From NCBI RefSeq assembly GCF_024649945.1, contig NZ_JANKMS010000002.1:372001-436000 (forward strand): a stretch of 64,000 nt of DNA. Reading direction: 5' to 3'. Made by a program: the position numbers and the translations under genes. The stretch's first letter is position 1; every line of letters starts with the position of its first letter. The DNA is from Flavobacterium panacis. Lineage in GTDB: Bacteria > Bacteroidota > Bacteroidia > Flavobacteriales > Flavobacteriaceae. The notes beneath the pieces were generated by a model. That model had not been told where the DNA came from and did no database searches. It saw only the letters and a list, made by a program, of their open reading frames with translations. Positions 45,642-53,130 of this stretch are shown here, piece after piece.

Positions 45642-46670
45642 ATGATAGTCGAAAGATTTCCCGACCGCACAATTGAAGCAGATCAAAAACACTATTTGTA
45701 TTTTGGTGGAACTGCGTATTTGGGACTTCCAACAAATAAAAATTTTCAGGATTTAGTTGTTCAGAACATTTTAAAATGGGGAACGACTTATGGAAGTTCC
45801 AGAACAGCAAATATTCAATTAACGGCTTACGATGCAGGCGAAACTTTTTTAGCTTCTCATATAGGCTCTGAAAGCACGGTAACAGTTTCTTCTGGAATGT
45901 TGGCTGGAAGATTGGTTTTAGAAAAATTAAAAAAGCAGACGGATTCTTTTTTTCATTTAAATGAAATTCATTCAGCAATTAAAATTGAAAATACTCTTCC
46001 TGTTTTTGTAAACAAAAAATTGAATGATCGTTTACTAGATTCAAAACCAGAAGAAATAACAATTTTGACTGATGGAGTTCCTTCTTTTCAAACGAAGCCT
46101 GTTGATTTATCTTTTTTAAATGAAATTTCAAATCACAAAGAAATTACTTTAGTTGTTGATGAATCTCATTCGTTAGGAATTATCGGCGAAAATGGTTCTG
46201 GAATTTACTCTAATATTGATTTTCCAATTAAAAGAAAAATCTTGGTTTCGTCTCTTGGAAAAGCTTTCGGATTAACGGGCGGTGTTATTGCATCAGATTC
46301 CGAATTCATTCAAGAAATAAAAGAAATCGAAACCTTTACAAGCGCTGCAGGAATGAATCCAGCTTTTGTACAAACACTTTCTGATGCTTCCGAAATTTAT
46401 AAAATACAGCATCAAAAACTTTTAGATAATTTGAGTTACATTGATTCAATTTTAACTCAAAATCAGAATATTAAGTTTGATAAAAGTTATCCTTTAATTT
46501 ATTTATTATCGAATGAATTAGTTCATAAATTAAAAGACGAAAACATAATTATTGCCAGTTTCAGATACACCAAAGAATCCGAACCGTTGAATAGAATTGT
46601 TGTAACCGCAAATCACACAAAAGAAGATTTAGATAAATTGGTTGGCGTTTTAAATAATTACAGCTCTTAA
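45642..46670 (+). CDS. PLP-dependent alpha-oxoamine-synthase-like aminotransferase
   Basis: 342 residues, fold type I. YFGGTAYLGLPTNKNF, YGSSRTANIQ, SSGMLAG, VDESHSLGIIGENGSG (PLP-ring and pyridine Asp/His as in 2-amino-3-oxobutyrate ligase and 8-amino-7-oxononanoate synthase), and SSLGKAFGLTGG with the Schiff-base Lys near residue 205. The chain is shorter than BioF/KBL (about 390). It is 2 bases after the dipeptide epimerase, so probably works on the same peptide or amino-acid products; exact reaction unknown, and calling it BioF would overreach. Confidence 0.8.
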   Translation: MIVERFPDRTIEADQKHYLYFGGTAYLGLPTNKNFQDLVVQNILKWGTTYGSSRTANIQLTAYDAGETFLASHIGSESTVTVSSGMLAGRLVLEKLKKQTDSFFHLNEIHSAIKIENTLPVFVNKKLNDRLLDSKPEEITILTDGVPSFQTKPVDLSFLNEISNHKEITLVVDESHSLGIIGENGSGIYSNIDFPIKRKILVSSLGKAFGLTGGVIASDSEFIQEIKEIETFTSAAGMNPAFVQTLSDASEIYKIQHQKLLDNLSYIDSILTQNQNIKFDKSYPLIYLLSNELVHKLKDENIIIASFRYTKESEPLNRIVVTANHTKEDLDKLVGVLNNYSS

Positions 46671-46739
46671 CCACAAATTTGCGCAAATTCTTTTTCTTTT
46701 AAAATTCTGGAATTTGTGAAAATTCGTGTAATTCGTGGC
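46669..46739. repeat. Imperfect inverted repeat, CCACAAATT / AATTCGTGG family
   Basis: AACCACAAATTTGCGCAAATTC at 46669 onward pairs imperfectly with GAATTTGTG and AATTCGTGTAATTCGTGGC ending at 46739. The right arm shares the ATTCGTGG word with the shell at 59.35/59.55 kb. Confidence 0.55.
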
Positions 46740-46753
46740 AAAAAAATAAACCG

Positions 46754-46761
46754 TACATTTG
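46754..46761 (+). promoter_or_regulatory. Promoter -7 box of the DUF1456 gene
   Basis: TACATTTG, 13 bases before the ATG at 46775, giving a very short leader. Confidence 0.45.
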
Positions 46762-46774
46762 TAAAAAATAAACA

Positions 46775-47242
46775 ATGACAAATAACGATATACTTAAAAA
46801 ACTTCGCGTGGCTTTGATGCTCCGTGATGACCAAATAGTTGAGATTTTAGAATTAGTAGATTTTAGAATTTCAAAGTCAGAATTGGGTGCTTTTTTTAGA
46901 GCTGAAGATCATCCAAATTATATGGAATGTGGCGACCAAGTTTTACGTAATTTCCTAAACGGATTGGTAATTCATTTAAGAGGAACTAAAGAAAACCCAA
47001 AAAATCCAAACGAAGTTTTAGCAAAACATAAAGCCGAAATTCCTAAAAAGGAAACTTCTAAAGAAAGACCTGAATTTAAAGCAGCTCCAAAAGATTCTGA
47101 GAAATACAGAGGAGATCAAAATCCATCAAAGTCAGGCTCATCAACTGGAAAACCTAAAAAGAAATCATTCCCAAAAGGAAATGGAAAACCAGTTGTTGTA
47201 GAAAAAGTGGTTTACAAAAACGGTAATAAGAAAAAGTCTTAA
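46775..47242 (+). CDS. DUF1456 (YehS-like) protein
   Basis: 155 residues. Two similar ~35-residue units, LKKLRVALMLRDDQIVEILELVDFRISKSELGAFFR and the following NYMECGDQVLRNFLNGLVIHLRG, form the DUF1456 core. The C-terminal ~60 residues are a Lys/Pro/Ser-rich tail (PKKETSKERPEFKAAPK, KPKKKSFPKGNGKP), likely disordered and perhaps nucleic-acid binding. Function unknown. Confidence 0.85.
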   Translation: MTNNDILKKLRVALMLRDDQIVEILELVDFRISKSELGAFFRAEDHPNYMECGDQVLRNFLNGLVIHLRGTKENPKNPNEVLAKHKAEIPKKETSKERPEFKAAPKDSEKYRGDQNPSKSGSSTGKPKKKSFPKGNGKPVVVEKVVYKNGNKKKS

Positions 47243-47244
47243 AG

Positions 47245-47449
47245 TTTAACCGCAAAGGAAGCTAAGAATTACGCAAGGTTCGCAAAGATATTTTATAGCC
47301 ACAGATTAAAAAGATTAACGCAGATTTTTAAATCCCTCTAATCTTTTTAATCTGTGGCTATATTTTTTTTAAACATACAGCTTTGCGAACTTTGCGTTTA
47401 TATATTCACAATATTTAGCAAAAAAACCTTGCGCGCTTTGCGGTTAAAT
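47245..47449. repeat. Nested inverted repeats of two families
   Basis: Inner shell: TATAGCCACAGATTAAAA and onward (47294-47316) is a perfect 23-base complement of 47340-47362. Outer shell: TTTAACCGCAAAG plus CGCAAGGTT (47245-47280) pairs with AACCTTGCG plus TTTGCGGTTAAA (47426-47449). An extra CTTTGCGAACTTTGCG block (47381-47396) lies between shells on the right. The right end of the outer shell overlaps the last codons of the LytR-type gene. Confidence 0.8.
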
Positions 47450-48157
47450 TTTCTTCTGATCAATTTCATCAAAAAAGGCATCTTTAAAAGTCGCCCCAAT
47501 TGGCAACTCTTTTCCATTTACAAAAACAGAAAAATTATCTGTTGATTCGATGTGCTGCAATGAAACCACATACGATTTATGAATTTGAATAAAATCAGTT
47601 GACGGAAGTGATTCAATTACATTTTTTAAAGATGAATGTGTAACAATTTGCTGTTTTACAGTATGAATGCAAACATAATTTTGGAGACTTTCTACATATA
47701 AAATATCATTCAGAAACACTTTCTGAAATTTATTTTTTCCATCCGTTTTTATAAAAAGAAAATCTGGAGCACTATTATTACTGTTATTTGAAACTTCTAT
47801 TTTTGGTTCAGAATTGAGTTTTGAAACTGCTTGATAAAAACGCTCAAAGGCAATTGGTTTTAAAAGATAATCGACAGCATTCAGCTCAAATCCTTCTAAA
47901 GCAAAATCAGGATAAGCAGTCGTAAAAATGACTTTTATATCTTTAGAAATGATTTTAGAAATCTGCAAACCTGTCAATTGAGGCATTTGAATATCCAAAA
48001 AAATAACATCCACCGCTTGCGTATTTAGAAATTCTAAAGCTTTTAAGGAATCATTAAAAACGCCAACTTTTTCCAGAAAATTCACTTTCCCGATATAGTT
48101 TTCTAATATTCTGGTTGCAGGCGGTTCGTCATCGACAATTATACATTTAAAAGCCAT
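47444..48157 (-). CDS. LytTR-family response regulator
   Basis: 237 residues. Receiver domain (CIIVDDEPPA with the acidic pair, phospho-Asp in DVIFLDIQMPQ near residue 56, FTTAYPDFALEGF and Lys in YLLKPI), then a LytTR DNA-binding domain (DFLFIKTDGKNKFQKVFLNDILYVESLQNYVCIHT and IHKSYVVSLQHIE). It starts 3 bases after the sensor gene stop, forming a two-component operon. Targets unknown; no LytTR direct repeats were recognised nearby. Confidence 0.95.
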   Translation of the reverse strand: MAFKCIIVDDEPPATRILENYIGKVNFLEKVGVFNDSLKALEFLNTQAVDVIFLDIQMPQLTGLQISKIISKDIKVIFTTAYPDFALEGFELNAVDYLLKPIAFERFYQAVSKLNSEPKIEVSNNSNNSAPDFLFIKTDGKNKFQKVFLNDILYVESLQNYVCIHTVKQQIVTHSSLKNVIESLPSTDFIQIHKSYVVSLQHIESTDNFSVFVNGKELPIGATFKDAFFDEIDQKKI

Positions 48158-48160
48158 AAA

Positions 48161-49201
48161 TTATTTCTTTAGTGGTATTTTCAAGTAAGTTTTAAAGGTA
48201 TTATTTTCTTCTGTTTTTTCAAGAATAAATTGGTTTTTATATGTGTATTCTAATCTTTTAGTCAAGTTATCAAAACCAATTCCGGTTGAAGAATAATTTT
48301 CTCCTTCGATGAAATAATTAAAAGTCGAAATTTCTAAAAAATCGTTCTTTATCCGAATAGAAATAATGGCTTTTTCTTCTTCATTATTAAATTTTCCATG
48401 TTTGAAAACATTTTCAACAAAATGAACCAAAGCCGAAGAAATAATTTTTTCGTTTGAATAATTTCCTTCAACCGAAAAATCTAAAAACAGCTGATCTTCA
48501 AATCTTTTCTTTTGTAAATGAATGTAGTTTTGAATGAATTGAATTTCTTTTGAAAGGATCGCTTCATCTTTGTCTGTTTCCGTAATTACATATCGAAGTA
48601 AATCAGAAAGTACTAAAACATCATCGGCCATTTTATCGTCTTTTAGAATCAATTGACTGTAAAAAGAATTCAAAGTATTAAACAAAAAATGCGGGCTCAC
48701 TTGCGCTTTGAGCATTTGAAATTCGGCTTTTTTATTTTCTAAAAGTAATTCCTGATTTTGATGTTGTGCAGTTTGGAACTGCCAAAATAAAAAAGTCAAC
48801 GCACTTAAAATGATAGCCGGCAATCCGAAGAAAAAATTATCTTTTATGTAATAGGTAATTTCTCTTGCTTCTTCGTAATAGTTGTGTTGTCCAATAATAT
48901 TGTACATAACAACTTCTTGCAAAAAATAACGAACAGCCGCAAAAAACAATAACGAAACTGGAATGGTCAGAATATAAAAAAGTAATTTCTTTTTATTCAA
49001 AAACCAATTACAAAAGAAATAAAAATTAAAAAGGTAAATACAAAATACTGCCAACATGTAAGTTGATGTAGTCCAATAATACATTTCTGTCATTACGATT
49101 TCTATTTTTCTGTCATTAAGCCCAATATCCCAAGAAATGTAGGTTAGAAATAATAAAAAGAAAAAGACAATGTGATAGTAAAAAGGGATTCTTGATTTCA
49201 T
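48161..49201 (-). CDS. LytS-like sensor histidine kinase
   Basis: 346 residues. About four membrane helices in the first 150 residues, a short coiled coil (QTAQHQNQELLLENKKAEFQMLKAQ), then the His_kinase domain with phospho-His in QVSPHFLFNTLNSFYSQ (about residue 172) and a degenerate ATPase region (VHFVENVFKHGKFN as N-box, STGIGFDNLTKRLE as G-box). Senses an unknown signal at the inner membrane and phosphorylates the LytTR regulator encoded next to it. Confidence 0.95.
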   Translation of the reverse strand: MKSRIPFYYHIVFFFLLFLTYISWDIGLNDRKIEIVMTEMYYWTTSTYMLAVFCIYLFNFYFFCNWFLNKKKLLFYILTIPVSLLFFAAVRYFLQEVVMYNIIGQHNYYEEAREITYYIKDNFFFGLPAIILSALTFLFWQFQTAQHQNQELLLENKKAEFQMLKAQVSPHFLFNTLNSFYSQLILKDDKMADDVLVLSDLLRYVITETDKDEAILSKEIQFIQNYIHLQKKRFEDQLFLDFSVEGNYSNEKIISSALVHFVENVFKHGKFNNEEEKAIISIRIKNDFLEISTFNYFIEGENYSSTGIGFDNLTKRLEYTYKNQFILEKTEENNTFKTYLKIPLKK

Positions 49202-49370
49202 AGTTTTTGATAATTAGTTCAAAAATACAATTAAGCCTTAAATAGAAAATCAGATTTATTTAAAACATGCTTTTTTAGGGATGAACTGCCAAAAACTTTA
49301 CACCAAAATATTCCATCACAAATTTCATGTGTTTATAAAATGAAATCCTGTGTTCATCAAAAACAAAAAA

Positions 49371-49397
49371 TTGCCTCTAAAAGTCGGAATATATTTG
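49371..49397 (+). promoter_or_regulatory. Promoter of the first DUF5694 gene
   Basis: TTG at 49371-49373 and TATATTTG at 49390-49397, 16 bases apart, 23 bases before the ATG. Same spacing as the pepT promoter. Confidence 0.6.
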
Positions 49398-49420
49398 CCA
49401 TGAATTAAAAACAAACCATC

Positions 49421-50221
49421 ATGCAAAAAATCATTTTACTATTAGCCTTTATTACATTTAACATCACTTTTGCTCAACAAGGCAAGAAAAAACAAATTTT
49501 ATTAATTGGAACTTTTCATTACGCAAATCCAGGAAACGATATTGCTAAGATTAAAACTTTCAATGTAATGTCTGAAAAAAGCCAAAAAGAACTCGAAATA
49601 ATGAGTGATAAAATCAAAAAATTTGGTCCAGATAAAATATTTGTAGAATGGAAATTTAGTAAACAAGTAGAATTAGACAAATTTTACAATAAAAATACCG
49701 ACAGTTTACTTAAAAAAGATCCGAATGAAATTACTCAGTTAGCGTTACGTACTGCTAAGAAACTGAATCATAAAAAAATGTATGGAATTGATTATCGTAC
49801 TCGTTTTCCTTATGACAGTTTAATGATGTCAATGGAAAAAGCGAATCAGAAGGATTTAATGAAAAGAAGCAATGAGACTAAAAAAGGATACGAGAAGGCT
49901 GACAATGAACAAATCAGTAAAAATTCTCTAATCAATCTTATGCTTTACAACAATCAAAAAGAGACTCTTGATAAAAATATTCAGTGGTATTTGGAAGTAG
50001 CCAACAGAGCTGGAAATCCAGATGATTTCACAGGAGCTTCTTTGGTTTCAAATTGGTACAAAAGAAATTTATATATGTATTCTTTAATTCAGAAATTAAC
50101 TGAAAGCACAGATAATAAAATAATGGTTTTAGTTGGTGGCGGACATGCTTCAATTATTAGAGACTTTTTAGCGCATGATCCTGAATTCGAAATTATAGAA
50201 TTATCAACTGTTTTGAAATAA
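49421..50221 (+). CDS. DUF5694 exported protein, copy 1
   Basis: 266 residues with signal peptide MQKIILLLAFITFNITFAQ. ILLIGTFHYANPG at the mature start, FGPDKIFVEW, and VLVGGGHASIIRDFL near the end are arranged as in TraB/GumN/EreA-like proteins, where the GxxH...E...GxxH pattern forms a metal site. Periplasmic or outer-membrane located. Function unknown. It has its own promoter and is followed 78 bases later by a close paralogue. Confidence 0.8.
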   Translation: MQKIILLLAFITFNITFAQQGKKKQILLIGTFHYANPGNDIAKIKTFNVMSEKSQKELEIMSDKIKKFGPDKIFVEWKFSKQVELDKFYNKNTDSLLKKDPNEITQLALRTAKKLNHKKMYGIDYRTRFPYDSLMMSMEKANQKDLMKRSNETKKGYEKADNEQISKNSLINLMLYNNQKETLDKNIQWYLEVANRAGNPDDFTGASLVSNWYKRNLYMYSLIQKLTESTDNKIMVLVGGGHASIIRDFLAHDPEFEIIELSTVLK

Positions 50222-50299
50222 TAGCTTTTTTAACCGAAAAACAAGCAATCATATTTAATATACGAGAACGATATACATTATCCATAAAAACAAAAAATC

Positions 50300-51097
50300 A
50301 TGAAAAAAATCATTCTATTACTAGCTCTTATTACATTTAACATGACATCTGCTCAAACTAAGAAAAAGCAGATTCTACTGGTCGGTACTTTTCATTATGC
50401 TAATCCAGGTCTTGATGTTGCTCAACTAAATAATTTCAACATCATGTCTGAAAAGAGTCAAAAAGAACTTGAGATTATGAGTGACAAAATCAAAAAATTT
50501 GGTCCCGATAAAATTTTTGTAGAATGGGAATTTAAGAAACAAACCGACTTAGACAAGTTTTACAATAAAAACACCGATAGTCTTTTTAAAAATAATAAAA
50601 GCGAAATAACACAACTGGCACTTCGCACGGCTAAAAAACTGAATCATAAAAGATTATACGGAATGAATCTTTACACTTCTTTCCAATATGACAGTTTAAT
50701 GATGTCAATGGAAAAAGCCAACCAGAAAGATTTGATGGAGAAAAATAAGTTGACAACAGAAAATTTTGAAAAACAACATAACGAAAAAATCAGAAAAAGC
50801 ACTTTACAAGAAATGATGCTGTATTACAATACCAAACAAGCCGAAAATGAAAACCTTCGATGGTATTTGGAAGTAGCAAACAGAGCTGGAAATCCAGATG
50901 ATTTTACAGGACCATCTTTGGTTTCAAATTGGTACAAAAGAAACTTATATATGTATTCTTTAATTCAGAAATTAACTGAAAGTACAGATAACAAAATAAT
51001 GGTTTTAGTTGGAGCTGGTCATGCTGCAGTGATTAGAGAATATATAATGCACGATCCTGTATTCGAAATTGTGGATTTATCAACTGTTTTGAAATAA
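50300..51097 (+). CDS. DUF5694 exported protein, copy 2
   Basis: 265 residues, paralogue of the preceding gene, roughly three quarters identical by eye. Signal peptide MKKIILLLALITFNMTSAQ. GTFHYANPG, FVEW and GAGHAAVIREYI are conserved. From WYLEVANRAG to KIMVLVG the two proteins differ at a single residue, and the DNA there is about 95% identical while the middle is much more divergent, which suggests gene conversion. No separate promoter is recognisable in the 78-base spacer. Confidence 0.8.
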   Translation: MKKIILLLALITFNMTSAQTKKKQILLVGTFHYANPGLDVAQLNNFNIMSEKSQKELEIMSDKIKKFGPDKIFVEWEFKKQTDLDKFYNKNTDSLFKNNKSEITQLALRTAKKLNHKRLYGMNLYTSFQYDSLMMSMEKANQKDLMEKNKLTTENFEKQHNEKIRKSTLQEMMLYYNTKQAENENLRWYLEVANRAGNPDDFTGPSLVSNWYKRNLYMYSLIQKLTESTDNKIMVLVGAGHAAVIREYIMHDPVFEIVDLSTVLK

Positions 51098-51114
51098 TAC
51101 TTTTGGTTTTCTAA

Positions 51115-51232
51115 CAACCGCAAAGAGTGCAAAGATTTACACAAAGTTCGCAAAGTTATTTGGATATAGCTTTGCGAACTTGTGTTTACATTAAATCTCA
51201 CAGTTAAAAATCCTTGCGTGCTTTGCGATTAA
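51115..51232. repeat. Nested imperfect inverted repeat, CGCAAAG family
   Basis: Outer arms AACCGCAAAGAGTGCAAAGA (51116 onward) and TCCTTGCGTGCTTTGCGATT; inner arms ACACAAAGTTCGCAAAG (51140-51156) and CTTTGCGAACTTGTGT (51170-51185), differing by one base. Same family as the outer shell at 47.25-47.45 kb. The right outer arm supplies the last ten codons and stop of the reverse-strand small membrane protein gene. Confidence 0.75.
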
Positions 51233-51440
51233 AAAAGCAATAAACGCATGATAAAACATTCAATATTAAACCCAGATAAATTATAAAGTATTGTTCTGAC
51301 GAGATACAAGGAGGACAATCATAATTATCCAGACAAGGTTCGCAAAATGGTTGATAATACCAATAGAGTAGTAATAAAAACAAGTCTAGAATTAGTATTT
51401 TGAAAAAACAATTTTTAATTATTTTGTGTATCTGAATCAT
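51204..51440 (-). CDS. Small Cys-rich two-helix membrane protein
   Basis: 78 residues: two membrane helices (IILDLFLLLLYWYYQPF region, and YFIIYLGLILNVLSCVYCFF) joined by a short loop with FCEPCLDNYDCPPCISSEQ, that is, two Cys-x-x-Cys-like pairs (CEPC, CPPC). Small flavobacterial proteins with such a loop are familiar to me as hypothetical proteins. The C-terminal NRKARKDF lies inside the intergenic repeat, so the natural end may have been replaced by repeat insertion. Loop cysteines may form disulfides or bind metal. Confidence 0.6.
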   Translation of the reverse strand: MIQIHKIIKNCFFKILILDLFLLLLYWYYQPFCEPCLDNYDCPPCISSEQYFIIYLGLILNVLSCVYCFFNRKARKDF

Positions 51441-51463
51441 TTTCTAAATCCTTTAATCTTAAT

Positions 51464-51495
51464 AACAAAAAAACCATTCCTTTCGGAATGGTTTT
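51464..51495 (-). terminator. sucC terminator
   Basis: AAACCATTCC pairs with GGAATGGTTT around TTTC; on the reverse strand it is followed by seven T residues. Confidence 0.85.
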
Positions 51496-51520
51496 CTATA
51501 TAAATTGATTTCTTATTTAA

Positions 51521-52714
51521 TTAAGAAAGAGCAGCTTTAACTTGGTCAGCAGCTTCTTGGAATTGAACTGCAGATAAGATTGGCATACCAGAGTTGTCAA
51601 TTAATTCTTTTGCAATTTCAGCATTTGTTCCTTGCAAACGAACGATAATTGGCACATTGATAGCATCACCCATGTTTTTGTAAGCGTCAACAACACCTTG
51701 AGCAACACGGTCACAACGAACGATACCACCGAAAATGTTAATTAAGATCGCTTTTACGTTTGGATCTTTCAAGATAATTCTGAAAGCTGTTTCAACACGC
51801 TTAGCATCAGCAGTTCCTCCTACGTCAAGGAAGTTAGCAGGCTCAAAACCAGCGTATTTAATTAAGTCCATAGTTGCCATAGCAAGACCAGCTCCGTTTA
51901 CCATACATCCTACAGTACCGTCAAGGTCAACATAGTTAAGACCAACTTCTTTAGCTTCAACTTCGATTGGATTCTCCTCACGGATATCTCTCATTTCAGC
52001 ATATTTAGGTTGTCTGTATAAAGCGTTATCGTCGATATTTACTTTAGCATCTACAGCTAAGATTTTGTTATCAGAAGTTTTTAAAACTGGGTTGATTTCA
52101 AACATAGAAGCATCAGAACCAATGTAAGCATTGTAAAGTGCGTCGATGAATTTCACCATTTCTTTGAAAGCATTTCCAGAAAGTCCTAAGTTAAAAGCAA
52201 TTCTTCTAGCTTGGAAACCTTGCAAACCTACAGAAGGATCAACTTCTTCAGTAAAGATTAAGTGTGGAGTGTGCTCAGCAACTTCTTCGATATCCATTCC
52301 ACCTTCAGTAGAATACATAATCATGTTGCGTCCTGTACCTCTATTCAATAAAACAGAAACATAAAACTCAGAAGTTTCGCTTTCTCCAGGATAGTAAACA
52401 TCTTCAGCTACTAATATTTTGTTTACTTTTTTACCTTCTGGCGGAGTCTGAGGTGTAATCAATTGCATTCCGATGATTTGTTCTGCTAACTCCTCAACTT
52501 GTTGTAAGTTTTTTGCCAGCTTAACTCCACCACCTTTTCCACGACCACCTGCGTGAATTTGTGCTTTTATTACATGCCATCCTGTACCAGTTTCGGCAGT
52601 TAATTGTTTTGCAGCAGCCACAGCTTCAACCGCATTGTTAGCCACAATTCCGCGTTGTACGCGTACTCCGTAACTCGCTAAAATTTCTTTTCCTTGATAT
52701 TCGTGTATGTTCAT
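51521..52714 (-). CDS. sucC: Succinyl-CoA synthetase beta subunit
   Basis: 397 residues from the ATG at 52714 ([17 protein letters not shown]), the family start; a longer frame adds 30 residues that cross the promoter region. ATP-grasp fold: [30 protein letters not shown] (metal and nucleotide), [27 protein letters not shown] (power-helix and CoA-ligase domain) and [18 protein letters not shown]-cycle substrate-level phosphorylation. sucD is not adjacent in this window. Confidence 0.96.
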   Translation of the reverse strand: MNIHEYQGKEILASYGVRVQRGIVANNAVEAVAAAKQLTAETGTGWHVIKAQIHAGGRGKGGGVKLAKNLQQVEELAEQIIGMQLITPQTPPEGKKVNKILVAEDVYYPGESETSEFYVSVLLNRGTGRNMIMYSTEGGMDIEEVAEHTPHLIFTEEVDPSVGLQGFQARRIAFNLGLSGNAFKEMVKFIDALYNAYIGSDASMFEINPVLKTSDNKILAVDAKVNIDDNALYRQPKYAEMRDIREENPIEVEAKEVGLNYVDLDGTVGCMVNGAGLAMATMDLIKYAGFEPANFLDVGGTADAKRVETAFRIILKDPNVKAILINIFGGIVRCDRVAQGVVDAYKNMGDAINVPIIVRLQGTNAEIAKELIDNSGMPILSAVQFQEAADQVKAALS

Positions 52715-52762
52715 AATATAGAATTTGTCTGGTTCTGAATTTATTTCAGAATAAAAGTGCGA

Positions 52763-52770
52763 CAAAAGTA
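52763..52770 (-). promoter_or_regulatory. sucC promoter -7 box
   Basis: TACTTTTG on the reverse strand, 48 bases before the ATG at 52714. Confidence 0.5.
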
Positions 52771-53105
52771 ACAAATAACAACTTAATAGGAAAATCTTTT
52801 TCAATTAAATAAATGTTACCTATAGGTATTAAGCGTTGAAATTTTAACAACGCAAACAAATCGTTAACGAAACAATTTGTTAATGTTAACACAAAACCAC
52901 TAAAACGTTTGATATTTAACAAAAATTTCACTGGATTCAATAGCTAAGCGACGATTTTTCTTAATATATTTTATTAGCAATTATGATTTTGATAATTCGT
53001 AATGCTTTATCTGATAATTTTATCATTTAAGAACCCTTTTTCTAATATAACAACAAAAATGAAAGCGATTATATAATTTCAATACATTATGTTTAACGAA
53101 ATCTG

Positions 53106-53113
53106 TATTTTTG
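53106..53113 (+). promoter_or_regulatory. gltB promoter -7 box
   Basis: TATTTTTG, 17 bases before the ATG at 53131. It lies downstream of the Met at 53089, which rules out that longer start. Confidence 0.55.
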
Positions 53114-53130
53114 TAAAAAAAATATCAAGA

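Larger units (their letters stand above)
52715..53130. promoter_or_regulatory. Divergent sucC-gltB intergenic region
   Basis: A 416-base gap with no gene. It holds the sucC promoter (reverse -7 CAAAAGTA at 52763-52770, which reads TACTTTTG) and the gltB promoter (TATTTTTG at 53106-53113). Two perfect palindromes stand out: TACCTATAGGTA at 52817-52828 and TCGTTAACGA at 52861-52870, followed by GTTAATGTTAAC at 52879-52890. They could be operators for a shared regulator of carbon/nitrogen balance; this is inference. Confidence 0.45.

Noticed and set aside
47354..47545. 63-codon forward frame over the repeat and the LytTR gene end
   Set aside because: Built from repeat sequence and the antisense strand of a real gene; no recognisable protein.
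52715..52804. 30-residue N-terminal extension of sucC resembling a signal peptide
   Set aside because: It crosses the -7 box, and SucC is cytosolic with a conserved MNIHEYQ start.
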